A stretch of 32,558 nucleotides of DNA from a virus, in IMG/VR virus record IMGVR_UViG_3300048571_000050, positions 1 to 32,558 of that record. One strand, 5' to 3'. Numbering within the stretch: the stretch's first letter is position 1; each line of letters starts with the position of its first letter. Of this stretch, positions 18,441 to 26,333 are shown piece by piece. The notes beneath the pieces are model-generated. The model searched no databases, had not been told where the DNA came from, and saw only the letters and a list, made by a program, of their open reading frames with translations. The translations under genes and the position numbers were made by a program.

Positions 18441-19079
18441 ATGCCTGTTTCCTTTCTAGAAGAGCGGTTTCCGCCTGACATATCATACGGGTCAAAGGGT
18501 GGCCCCAGCTTCAACACAACGATTTTCACAGCAGCCTCTGGGTCTGAGCAAAGAAACTCGAACTGGCAAGTGGCGCGCTGTGTGTACGACGTGTCCCACG
18601 GCATTCGTGATAAAGCGGATATGGATTCCGTCCTAAACTTCTTCTACAATATGCGCGGAAAAGCTACTGGTTTCCGCTTCAAAGATTGGTCAGACTACCA
18701 TCTGACCAACGGGAATATTGGTACAGGTAACGGCACCCAGACAGCATACCAAATAAAAAAGATATATGCTACCGGGGCCACTGTTTATGAGAGAATTCTA
18801 AGGAAGATCGTATCTCCAACAGTTGGTCCACCCGCCGTTGCGCTCCTCGTAAAAGTGAACAATGTCCTCCTGACTAACGGTGTCGGGTACAATATAAACT
18901 ACAACACCGGTATCATCACTTTTACGTCTGCTCCAGCGGCTGGTCATTCTGTTGTTGTGTCGTGTGAGTTTGACGTTCCGGTACGTTTCGACGTGGATGA
19001 GATGCCGATTACGCTTGAAGCGTTTGAGTTAGAGACGTGGGATAGTATCCAGCTAGTTGAATTGAAGCTCGTAGTATGA
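18441..19079 (+). CDS. Distal tail protein, DUF2460 family (GTA g12-like)
   Basis: The 212-residue protein starts PVSFLEERFPPDISYGSKGGP and then reads DVSHGIRDKADMDSVLNFFYNMRGKATGFRFKDWSDY (in pieces: DVSHGIRDK, NFFYNMRGKATGFRFKDWSD), the hallmark of the DUF2460/TIGR02217 family. Members, including Rhodobacter GTA g12, form the ring that joins the tail tube to the hub. Length matches the family (about 210). The C-terminus PVRFDVDEMPITLEAFE is also typical. No clear purine-rich ribosome site precedes the ATG, which is unusual for this window. The next gene overlaps by ATGA, as expected for an operon with the hub gene. Confidence 0.9.
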   Translation: MPVSFLEERFPPDISYGSKGGPSFNTTIFTAASGSEQRNSNWQVARCVYDVSHGIRDKADMDSVLNFFYNMRGKATGFRFKDWSDYHLTNGNIGTGNGTQTAYQIKKIYATGATVYERILRKIVSPTVGPPAVALLVKVNNVLLTNGVGYNINYNTGIITFTSAPAAGHSVVVSCEFDVPVRFDVDEMPITLEAFELETWDSIQLVELKLVV

Positions 19080-21223
19080 GAATTATCCCTCCAGCGCTTC
19101 AGACACACATTGAAGGTGAGGTTTTATCTCTCACTAGATGTATGAAGATTACTCGATCTGATGGGGTTATTCTTCGTCTAACTACGCATGATGTTAATTT
19201 GCTCGTTAACGGCGACGTTTATCAAGCTGGAATTCCTCTAGACTTTTCGGCGCTTGAAAGCACAGATACCTTATCCGTAGATAACGCAGAAATAACCCTT
19301 GGGATCGATGAAACGGTAATCAGAACAACCGATCTGAATGCGGGTCTCTACGATAACGCTAGTTTTGAGTTGTTCCTTGTGAACTGGGAGAATACCTCTC
19401 AGGGCGTTATATTCCTCAAGAGAGGATCGTTAGGTGATTCAGAGATTACGGAAGGCGTTTCGGCGAAGATACAACTGCGCGGTCTCACTTATCTCCTACA
19501 GCGTCCCGTCGTTGAGCGATATTCACTTACGTGTAGGGCGGCTCTCGGAGGAAAGCGGTGCGGTGTTGCAAACTCACCAACGAGGGTTAGAAGGAAACGA
19601 CAAAGAGTAAAGACCTGGGATTGGATTCTCAAACCGGCGGCTAACGTCACTACGCCTTCGTTGTCTAATCTGGGATTTGAAACGGCTGCGCTAGTTTCAT
19701 GGACCTCTGCTCCGGGCTCGCTGTGGAGTCGCGTAAACGCCATAACGCCCGCTGAGGGCTCCTACTACGCTGAAGCTGGTGTCGGCTCTGTGAACCAAGA
19801 ACACACACTATACCGGGATGAAACCATTGCGTCTTTAGGTATGGTTAGCGGAAATGTTGATACGGGGGATTACTCGGTAGACTTCAGCGCAGCTATTACC
19901 CGAACGTCCGGTGTTCATCGTAACCCTGGAAAAATGTTCGTAGAACAGTATAACGCCCTGGGGGTTACTCTAAAGAGGGAAGAGACAGATTATATCTATC
20001 CGGAGAACGGTGTCTGGGAAGGGATAGGCGTCACTAGTGTTGTTCTCCCCTTGTGCCGTACAATTAGATTTGGCTTCTTGGCTAAGGTGGACAACGGTGG
20101 CGCTGGCTTTATCGCGTTTGATGAAGTAGGTATTAGGAAGTGGACAAACGAGTCCTCTACTTGGGGAGGAAAAGTCTACCGAACGGTTAGAATCCCTTCA
20201 TATCACGTCACAGATAGTTTACTACTCTCTAACCAGAATTTTGAAACAGGCGCGGTATCCAATACAAACATCGCCTCTGCTATCTCAGGGTGGACTCTTT
20301 CTGGTTATGGTCGCGTCGTTTCGACTTCAGGAGGTCTATCCTCGCAGAGTGGCTCTCTGTTTTTTATGGGGGGTGATGACGGTTCAACTTTGCCTAACTC
20401 TATCTATGAGATATCTCAAACGAAGGATATCCCTAGCACTGTTACCGCTCAGAACGTAACTGACGGATGGTACTACACAGAAGCTAGAGTGTATGCAGCG
20501 AGAAGTGATTCTGATAGCTCCCATCGTATTCTCGTTCAATTTCTGGATGCCGCAAATGGCGTCCTTGGTTCCTTAGACTCAGGCTTCTTCACGCTCACTA
20601 CAGAGGATTCATGGAGTCTCAAGAAGTTAGGTGGCCGTGCCCCCAGCGGGACTAAGAAGGTCAAGCTAATTCTTCGGTCGCGATCTGGTGCCTCCGGTTC
20701 TTTGTCTGGTGCCGCTTTTGACACCGCACGGTTGTATTTTACAGCAACAGCCTACGAGAACGAAGCTGATGCAGAAATCGGTCTGTTATCGAAAGATGAT
20801 GTATCCTATCCCTCGGTGCTGAAGGACTATGTGATCGACGGTGAAGTTATCGTACAAACACAGCCTATAGTGTTCAACTACTCTACGGTTACGGCTGTCA
20901 CGGATACCCGTATCTTCACCTCCAGTGGAATCAACGATACCGCTCAGAATTTATATTCTGGTAGGATTCAGTGGCTAAGCGGTCAGAACGCTGGAAAGAC
21001 CAGCTATATCCGCGTGTGGGATAATACGACGAAAGTCGTCAAACTATACGACAATATCCAGTACCCAATACAGATTGGTGATAAGTTTATCTACGCCAAG
21101 GGGTGTGATAAGACCATCGCTACGTGTGCTGACACCTTCGGCAATGCACACAACTTTAGAGGTGAGCCTTACCTACCGGGTACAGCAAAAGTCATCGAGT
21201 TTTTAAGTTCAACCGACGCGTAA
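19076..21223 (+). CDS. Tail hub protein, DUF2163/BR0599 family (GTA g13-like), enlarged by insertions
   Basis: The N-terminal 160 residues match the DUF2163 hub family: RCMKITRSDGVILRLTTHD, ALESTDTLSVDNAEI and an FELFLVNW strand. The first Cys pair is in LTCRAALGGKRCGV (about 152 and 162) and the second in GCDKTIATCADTFGN (about 678 and 684), followed by NFRGEPYLPG. In lambda gpL and GTA g13 these cysteines hold an iron-sulfur cluster. Family members are around 300 residues, but this one has 715, because about 420 residues lie between the Cys pairs. That insert shows two beta-sandwich units, each opening NLGFET or NQNFETG and closing with FDEVGI or FDTARLYF, as in carbohydrate-binding modules. 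The ATG overlaps the previous stop by four bases. A hub with added binding domains is likely. Confidence 0.85.
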   Translation: MRIIPPALQTHIEGEVLSLTRCMKITRSDGVILRLTTHDVNLLVNGDVYQAGIPLDFSALESTDTLSVDNAEITLGIDETVIRTTDLNAGLYDNASFELFLVNWENTSQGVIFLKRGSLGDSEITEGVSAKIQLRGLTYLLQRPVVERYSLTCRAALGGKRCGVANSPTRVRRKRQRVKTWDWILKPAANVTTPSLSNLGFETAALVSWTSAPGSLWSRVNAITPAEGSYYAEAGVGSVNQEHTLYRDETIASLGMVSGNVDTGDYSVDFSAAITRTSGVHRNPGKMFVEQYNALGVTLKREETDYIYPENGVWEGIGVTSVVLPLCRTIRFGFLAKVDNGGAGFIAFDEVGIRKWTNESSTWGGKVYRTVRIPSYHVTDSLLLSNQNFETGAVSNTNIASAISGWTLSGYGRVVSTSGGLSSQSGSLFFMGGDDGSTLPNSIYEISQTKDIPSTVTAQNVTDGWYYTEARVYAARSDSDSSHRILVQFLDAANGVLGSLDSGFFTLTTEDSWSLKKLGGRAPSGTKKVKLILRSRSGASGSLSGAAFDTARLYFTATAYENEADAEIGLLSKDDVSYPSVLKDYVIDGEVIVQTQPIVFNYSTVTAVTDTRIFTSSGINDTAQNLYSGRIQWLSGQNAGKTSYIRVWDNTTKVVKLYDNIQYPIQIGDKFIYAKGCDKTIATCADTFGNAHNFRGEPYLPGTAKVIEFLSSTDA

Positions 21224-21237
21224 GAGGAACTAATAAA

Positions 21238-21444
21238 ATGAAAAAACCTGAAGTTATGAGTGTAGTGTGGGGCATTCAAATCGCTGGAAAGCTCGAAAAA
21301 GTTACTGTCCTAAAGAATGGCGTCTTTAACAAGATTGAGTTCATGGACTCTATGGACTCAGAGCCTACCCATATTGGGTGGATCGAAGAGAGAGAAGCTT
21401 TGGAACTAATTGATCGTGGCGCTAGTTGGAAAAAGGTAGACTAA
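21238..21444 (+). CDS. Small hypothetical phage protein
   Basis: This 68-residue protein has an AGAGGAA ribosome site just after the hub gene's stop and an ATG at 21238. It reads as a compact mixed alpha/beta protein (VVWGIQIAGKLEKVTVLKNGVF, in parts VVWGIQIAG and KLEKVTVLKNG; then HIGWIEEREALELIDRG). There is no signal peptide, membrane segment or metal motif. It lies between hub and fibre genes and could be a minor tail or assembly factor. I do not recognise a family. Confidence 0.7.
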   Translation: MKKPEVMSVVWGIQIAGKLEKVTVLKNGVFNKIEFMDSMDSEPTHIGWIEEREALELIDRGASWKKVD

Positions 21445-21447
21445 GTC

Positions 21448-22512
21448 ATGGGTGTTTCTAGAAGACTCGGAATCAATGAACTAGCCCAAGGCACAGTTCA
21501 AGCATTCACTGTTGTGAACGATATGCTGGGCGATCTTGAGGACGCGTTCAACGCTGTCAAGAACCCCTACAACATAACGACCGCGAATGTCATCATGGCG
21601 GAGACGGATTTCACATCCTATGATGTTTTTATAGTAACAGGTCTAACTGCACAGCGAGCGCTGACTTTTCCTAGTTTTGTGACGACCGTGGCTAATCCGA
21701 GTCAGAGGTCCCTGACTGTAGTGAATGATTCCAATTTCCCGTTGGAAATTGTGAGCACTCTTGCCCCAGGAAACTTTCTCATCCCATCGAAGGCAATCAG
21801 AAGACTGCATGTTAGCGGGACACAAGTTAGAGTAACGGGTGAGGCTGGGAAAATAACAGCACTAGATCACTCTATCTCGCTGTTCTCCGCCGCTCATCCC
21901 CCTCACGATTCTGAAATTCTTCGGTATATCTTTACCGAGCCAGCCCAGTGGCCTGCGGGCTTGCTTACTCCTGATTCCCGCGGGACAGTCGGAATCTCTC
22001 CCTCACCTATCGGAGCAATGTACATCTTCAAGAACGGTACACAGGTTGCCACCGCATACATTTCTTCAGGGGGTCTATTCACTTTCTCCACAGTAGCAAA
22101 CGCTGTTGTTAACTGGGCGGTGAATGATGTCCTAGTAGTGAAGTATGAATCCCTACAACAAGGTACTATCTCTTTCTCTGTCGTAGCTGATACTGGAGAT
22201 ACGGTCACCATCAACAACGGTACAGATGCTGCTGTCGTATTCACTTTTGGAGGTGGTGGTGGTCAAGTCCCTCCCGGTGGTAGTGCCACAGACTCAGCCA
22301 CAGGTCTAAAGACAGCTATTGAAGCATCCGCTATCGGGTACAGTTTGACCGTAACTATAACTGGAAGCGTCCTGACTATTCTCAACAAACTTCAAGCCCG
22401 TGGTGGCTCTATAACCAAGAGTGACGCGGATAACGACTACGTCGTAGCGGACTTCTCCGACGATACCACGAGTCAAAACTTTGGCGTAACATTTGTAGGT
22501 AAAAGAGTCTGA
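21448..22512 (+). CDS. Minor tail / fibre-like protein with beta domains
   Basis: The 354-residue protein starts three bases after the preceding gene. Residues about 45-130 (FIVTGLTAQRALTFP, SLTVVNDSNFPLEIV, RRLHVSGTQVRV) form a beta domain seen in many phage tail and fibre proteins. The C-terminal 120 residues contain GDTVTINNGTDAAVVFTFGG and a Gly-rich turn, then TGLKTAIEASAIGYSLTV; this is another widespread phage structural module. There are no Cys or membrane segments. It probably sits at the tail tip or connects to the fibres encoded downstream; exact function is unknown. Confidence 0.65.
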   Translation: MGVSRRLGINELAQGTVQAFTVVNDMLGDLEDAFNAVKNPYNITTANVIMAETDFTSYDVFIVTGLTAQRALTFPSFVTTVANPSQRSLTVVNDSNFPLEIVSTLAPGNFLIPSKAIRRLHVSGTQVRVTGEAGKITALDHSISLFSAAHPPHDSEILRYIFTEPAQWPAGLLTPDSRGTVGISPSPIGAMYIFKNGTQVATAYISSGGLFTFSTVANAVVNWAVNDVLVVKYESLQQGTISFSVVADTGDTVTINNGTDAAVVFTFGGGGGQVPPGGSATDSATGLKTAIEASAIGYSLTVTITGSVLTILNKLQARGGSITKSDADNDYVVADFSDDTTSQNFGVTFVGKRV

Positions 22513-22513
22513 G

Positions 22514-23287
22514 ATGCACCTTAGTCTTACAAAAGAGCACTATATAACCATCGTCGGTGACAAAGGTCAGGCGATGCAGGTTAGTATTCAGGAGGCTATA
22601 GGCGAGCGGACGATATTCGACTGGTTTGGTAATGAACACTTAGTAAGCGTCTCCAAGGCACCCGCTCTTGAGTCGGTTTTGTCCACAACCGCTGCTTCAG
22701 GTGAGTTCGTATCTTTCGGGGAAACGCATAGTTTCTACGCTCGCGCTCCTAAGAGTGCAGAATGGAAGCGAACACCCATTACAGACCTTACCAATGACAT
22801 GTTCTTGGTTCAGTTACCTCAGAAAAAGATAGAGGTTGCTGATGAGGTTTTTGAAAGCTTTGACCTAGATGACAAACACTTGTACATCGTCCCACAACAA
22901 GCCTCAGACCTCTCTACGCTGATGCGTAAAGCGGCGTGGTCCGGTATTACAGTGAACAGACATAAGACGGAACTGCGTATTGAGCTAGAAAAGCTCCGTC
23001 CTGCATGTTTCGCCTCAAAGCTTATTAACGGAGCTTTGACCTATAGGCTCAAGGACGCCCTTTCTAGTTTGATATCCTCAGGTATTGTCTCGATGCCGGG
23101 CACCTTCTGTGATGAATATGTCACAGAAGTTCAGCGCAAGAAGGTCCTCATGGAGGGTTTTACGGTATTCAACAGTACCAGCGTTCTCCCCGTCCGAAAG
23201 ATCAGTGACAAAATGTCCGAGGTATACCATGTTGATTTTCTTGGAAATTCCAATATTCCCGTGGAGCTTACTTGGTTCCATAGCTGA
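22514..23287 (+). CDS. Unknown protein with possible Hint/intein-like fold
   Basis: The 257-residue product starts one base after the fibre-like gene ends. It is unlike the neighbouring structural proteins: more charged, with two Cys and few low-complexity stretches. Residues 1-105 resemble the N-terminal half of a Hint domain: ITIVGDKGQAMQVSIQEAIG, then the strand pair LVSVSKAPALESV, a GETHSFYAR segment where inteins have their block-B His, and ITDLTNDMFLVQLP. The end EVYHVDFLG...WFHS recalls the closing strand and HN/S of inteins, but the terminal Asn and first Cys/Ser are missing. No LAGLIDADG or HNH endonuclease is visible. It could also be a tail assembly factor. The fold call is tentative. 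Confidence 0.5.
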   Translation: MHLSLTKEHYITIVGDKGQAMQVSIQEAIGERTIFDWFGNEHLVSVSKAPALESVLSTTAASGEFVSFGETHSFYARAPKSAEWKRTPITDLTNDMFLVQLPQKKIEVADEVFESFDLDDKHLYIVPQQASDLSTLMRKAAWSGITVNRHKTELRIELEKLRPACFASKLINGALTYRLKDALSSLISSGIVSMPGTFCDEYVTEVQRKKVLMEGFTVFNSTSVLPVRKISDKMSEVYHVDFLGNSNIPVELTWFHS

Positions 23288-23292
23288 GGATA

Positions 23293-23327
23293 TTGACTTT
23301 CGTCTAGTTTAACACTACTTATTAACC
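23293..23327 (+). promoter_or_regulatory. Promoter P3 (weak -10) with ATTAACC element
   Basis: TTGACT (23293-23298) lies 28 bases before ATTAACCTTAA (23321-23331). The same 11 bases occur downstream of P1 at 1654-1664. The expected -10 (CTACTTA, 23315-23321) is poor. Spacing and the shared element suggest a promoter for the fibre genes. Confidence 0.45.
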
Positions 23328-23348
23328 TTAAGATTAGGAGAACAAAAG

Positions 23349-24356
23349 ATGGCAGTTTACGGTGTTGGCGGAGAAGCGGATTGCTTCTACCCGGTTTCAG
23401 GTCAAACCTACGCCTTTGAAGCTACAGGCGGTGGCGCTGCCCCTGGTAGCTCGCTATTTATTAACACATTGTCCCGTGGGGCGATGAAGGTTGAACAGGG
23501 GGTTAGTGAGCTTGAGCTTAATGCCTCTGCAAACGTCGCTTTGGGTTATATCCACGCGTATCTATACCAGGAAACCGTCGCGGGGACGGTAGCAGACTGG
23601 ATTCAGATTAAACAAATCAACGGCAATCCATCTTATCGTATTGGTCTCAATCCCGCTGGTACATGGACAATTCAGCGATACTCCGGTGGTGGTTACATCA
23701 CCATGGGTACAAGCACATCTTCAATCATATCAAATGAAGGCGCTTACATTGATATGTTCATCAAGGTTGATCCTGCTGTTGGTGAGTTTCGTGTGTTTAA
23801 GGACGGAACCGAAGTTTTTACCTTCTCGGGTAATACGAACATCGATAACGCTACCTTTGGTCGTATTCATTTCAAAGGTCAATCGGGCACAGCGAACGAA
23901 CTGAACGTCTCACAGATCATCTTCTCAAACGAAAGTACGCTTGGTTGGGTTCTCGCTACTCTGAACCCAGACGGTAACGGATTCAACACAGCGTGGACCG
24001 GTTCTTACACAGATATCGATGAATTCGTTCTAGACACAAATGACTACATCGAAGCTATCGCGGTCAACTTAGTTGAGACTTCGACGGTGACGAACATCAA
24101 CGGGGCCTATTCGACCTATAACGTCAAGGCGGTTGTAGTGGCTATGCGCGCTTCAAACGATACGGGTTCTGTCATTGCAGACCTCCAGGCCGCGATTAGA
24201 ACAGCGTCTACCAATTACTTCTCACCTAACCTGTCGCTTCCAAAAGATGGTACAGACTACAGTCGTCAGTATGTTTGGGACGTAAACCCGAACACTGCTG
24301 CTGCTTGGTCTCAAGCTTCTGTGAATGCTATAGAGGTTGGTGTCAAATCAGTCTAA
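23349..24356 (+). CDS. LamG-like tail fibre protein, paralog 1
   Basis: The 335-residue protein is the first of four similar tandem genes. Its middle (FIKVDPAVGEFRVFKDGTEV, residues about 138-157) has the layout of a concanavalin/LamG beta-sandwich, in which a strand pair carries FKDG or INE turns. TLGWVLATLNPDGNGFNTAWTG and the end SVNAIEVGVKSV are shared with the siblings. The ATG at 23349 follows AGGAG at 23336-23340. Such domains often bind surface sugars, so a receptor-binding or adhesin role is plausible. No enzyme motif is visible. Confidence 0.7.
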   Translation: MAVYGVGGEADCFYPVSGQTYAFEATGGGAAPGSSLFINTLSRGAMKVEQGVSELELNASANVALGYIHAYLYQETVAGTVADWIQIKQINGNPSYRIGLNPAGTWTIQRYSGGGYITMGTSTSSIISNEGAYIDMFIKVDPAVGEFRVFKDGTEVFTFSGNTNIDNATFGRIHFKGQSGTANELNVSQIIFSNESTLGWVLATLNPDGNGFNTAWTGSYTDIDEFVLDTNDYIEAIAVNLVETSTVTNINGAYSTYNVKAVVVAMRASNDTGSVIADLQAAIRTASTNYFSPNLSLPKDGTDYSRQYVWDVNPNTAAAWSQASVNAIEVGVKSV

Positions 24357-24372
24357 TATAATATAATATAAG
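24352..24372 (+). repeat. TATAA tandem repeat between fibre genes
   Basis: The short gap after paralog 1 is TAATATAATATAATATA, about three units of a 5-base repeat spanning the stop codon. It contains two overlapping TATAAT boxes (24357-24362 and 24362-24367). No good -35 is placed upstream (TTGGTG at 24337 is off-spacing), so a promoter is uncertain. Confidence 0.5.
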
Positions 24373-24381
24373 AAGTGATCT

Positions 24382-25359
24382 ATGCCTGTCATCAACGTAG
24401 GAGATGAGTTTGAGTTCATGGTCTCATCTAATACGGGACAGGTGTCCGTAAAAGATATTGGTCAACGAGGAGGCGTGAATCCGAGAACTACAGGCGGACA
24501 GGTAACCCTCGTCCCTATTGATTCTCCTGTATCGGATATGTGGTTCCGTTGTTTGATCGCTCCTGCTGCGCTCTCTGTGTCTGCTACCAACCCTCTCGTA
24601 TCTTTTTTCCTAGGTACTCCTAGCTCTGGTACCGTTTTCTCTATAAAAAGACACTCAGTAGCCCTAAGAAAAAACTGCACCATCGACATAAACGGTGTGT
24701 TTTCTGTCCCTCTATCTCTGTGGACAGGCGGTATTAATAGTTTTTATGATATGTGTATCCACCTAAAAAGCGGTCCTTCTGGTCGGTTGAGGATTTGGCT
24801 TGAAGGTAAGAAAGTCCTGGACTATTTCTTCAGCAGCTCGGTTTTTACTTGGGACGCGGTCCAGCTTTACTCACCAGGGACTACTCCTTCCTACTATGGA
24901 GGCATGATTCTCTCCTACGGTACTATAGAAAATAGTAATATCATAAACGCACAGGTGTACCACAAGACTCCCTCTAGTGTGGGTTTTTACAACGCGTGGA
25001 GCGGTTCGGCAACAGACCTACGTGACGACTCTGTCATTCCTCGCATAGACACCGCTACGTTTAGAGATAGCACCACTGTGGGAGCTAAGTTCACACAAGT
25101 ATATGACAACATGTATTCTATTAACCAGTCAAGGATACCTATGGCTGTGACTATCGGCGCTGATGGAAGTTTGTCTGGTGGGGGTGCAATATCCGGGCTA
25201 AACTACTTCGCGCGTTTCTCGGGAGTTGACTACAACTTAGGGACCTATCCTACTGTTGGCGTTCCTATGACCACATTTACCCTTAGTTCAGACCCTGCTG
25301 GTAACCCTTGGACCGTAGCTAATATAGACGCCATTGAGTGGGGAATCAATTCAACATGA
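24382..25359 (+). CDS. LamG-like tail fibre protein, paralog 2
   Basis: This 325-residue protein keeps the domain order of the previous gene: an N-terminal beta region, the LamG-like core FYDMCIHLKSGPSGRLRIWLEG at about residues 120-140 (given in parts FYDMCIHLKSG and GRLRIWLEG), FYNAWSGSATDL, and the C-terminal SDPAGNPWTVANIDAIEWGINS (ending DAIEWGINST). The ATG at 24382 follows AAGAAGTGA. The stop overlaps the next start as ATGA. It is diverged in sequence from its siblings, which would suit different receptor variants or different positions in one fibre. Confidence 0.7.
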   Translation: MPVINVGDEFEFMVSSNTGQVSVKDIGQRGGVNPRTTGGQVTLVPIDSPVSDMWFRCLIAPAALSVSATNPLVSFFLGTPSSGTVFSIKRHSVALRKNCTIDINGVFSVPLSLWTGGINSFYDMCIHLKSGPSGRLRIWLEGKKVLDYFFSSSVFTWDAVQLYSPGTTPSYYGGMILSYGTIENSNIINAQVYHKTPSSVGFYNAWSGSATDLRDDSVIPRIDTATFRDSTTVGAKFTQVYDNMYSINQSRIPMAVTIGADGSLSGGGAISGLNYFARFSGVDYNLGTYPTVGVPMTTFTLSSDPAGNPWTVANIDAIEWGINST

Positions 25360-26333
25360 GCATCTTCGCAATAGGTGACGATTATGAATCTTATAACGTC
25401 ACTCCGCCACTTACAAACGCGATTCATTACGATCAATTCGAGACAGGTGCTGTCGGTGTAGTATCTTCGGCCGCAATAGAGGCCAGACTATACTTCTCCG
25501 CACAGACTGCGGCATGGGTTCACTTTAGATTTTTTGAGTCGAGTTTGGCTACGAGTGTGGATAAAGTTCTATTTGCCTTGTCTATGGTGGATTCTTTTGA
25601 AGAACCTTTGAGAGTATACCGTCAACTAATAAGCTCTATTCATTATCTTGTTTTTATGGCTGGTGACGATAATATTTATGGATATGTAGAGCTTGGGCGC
25701 GTAGCGATACCAATCAACACAGTAAATCTAAGATTCGATGTATTTTTCTCGACTACGGGGGGTTCAAAAGGTTTAAAGGTATTCATCAACGAGATGCTTG
25801 TGATAGACAAGGCTGGTGGTTTTAGTGTTCCTCTTACGACTTTTAACGGTCTGATCTTAGCGGGCCCCTCAATGAGTCATTCCAATGTGGTTAAGTGGAA
25901 TACGGTAATAGTCTCCAGCACACCTTGCTTCAGATATAACATCATAACAACCAATCCCACAGCCGCCGGGACCTACTCACAATGGAACGGGACGTACTCT
26001 ATATGGGAACGTACGAATTTTCGAGATAATGCCGTGTGGGTGGATAGTAACAATAAAAAATTTAGTGCACCATACTCCTCGGTGTCGGTCCCTGCAAATA
26101 GAGATATAAAAACCGTTCAAGTGAATTCTCTTGTCAGTATGAGCAGCGTTGCTTACAGTCCGAATGTTTTCATGAGAAGCGGGGGAATTGATCTCTTTCT
26201 TGGTGGTATGAATGTTCAAATAAATGACGGTCAATCTAGTGATAAGATCATATTACATACTGACCCCCTCACGGGACTACCTTGGACGACTTCCGTTCTA
26301 AACGCGATTGAGTGGGGGATGATAACCGCATGA
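25356..26333 (+). CDS. LamG-like tail fibre protein, paralog 3
   Basis: The ATG at 25356 overlaps the upstream stop by four bases and is preferred to an in-frame GTG at 25338, which lies in the upstream coding end. The product has 325 residues. The core strand pair is LRFDVFFSTTGGSKGLKVFI followed by NEMLVID. YSQWNGTYSIWERTNFRD and DPLTGLPWTTSVLNAIEWG complete the pattern shared by the four genes. The ribosome site appears to be GAGTGGGGA, which in the upstream frame encodes the conserved Glu-Trp-Gly. Role as in the siblings, inferred from architecture and position. Confidence 0.7.
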   Translation: MSIFAIGDDYESYNVTPPLTNAIHYDQFETGAVGVVSSAAIEARLYFSAQTAAWVHFRFFESSLATSVDKVLFALSMVDSFEEPLRVYRQLISSIHYLVFMAGDDNIYGYVELGRVAIPINTVNLRFDVFFSTTGGSKGLKVFINEMLVIDKAGGFSVPLTTFNGLILAGPSMSHSNVVKWNTVIVSSTPCFRYNIITTNPTAAGTYSQWNGTYSIWERTNFRDNAVWVDSNNKKFSAPYSSVSVPANRDIKTVQVNSLVSMSSVAYSPNVFMRSGGIDLFLGGMNVQINDGQSSDKIILHTDPLTGLPWTTSVLNAIEWGMITA

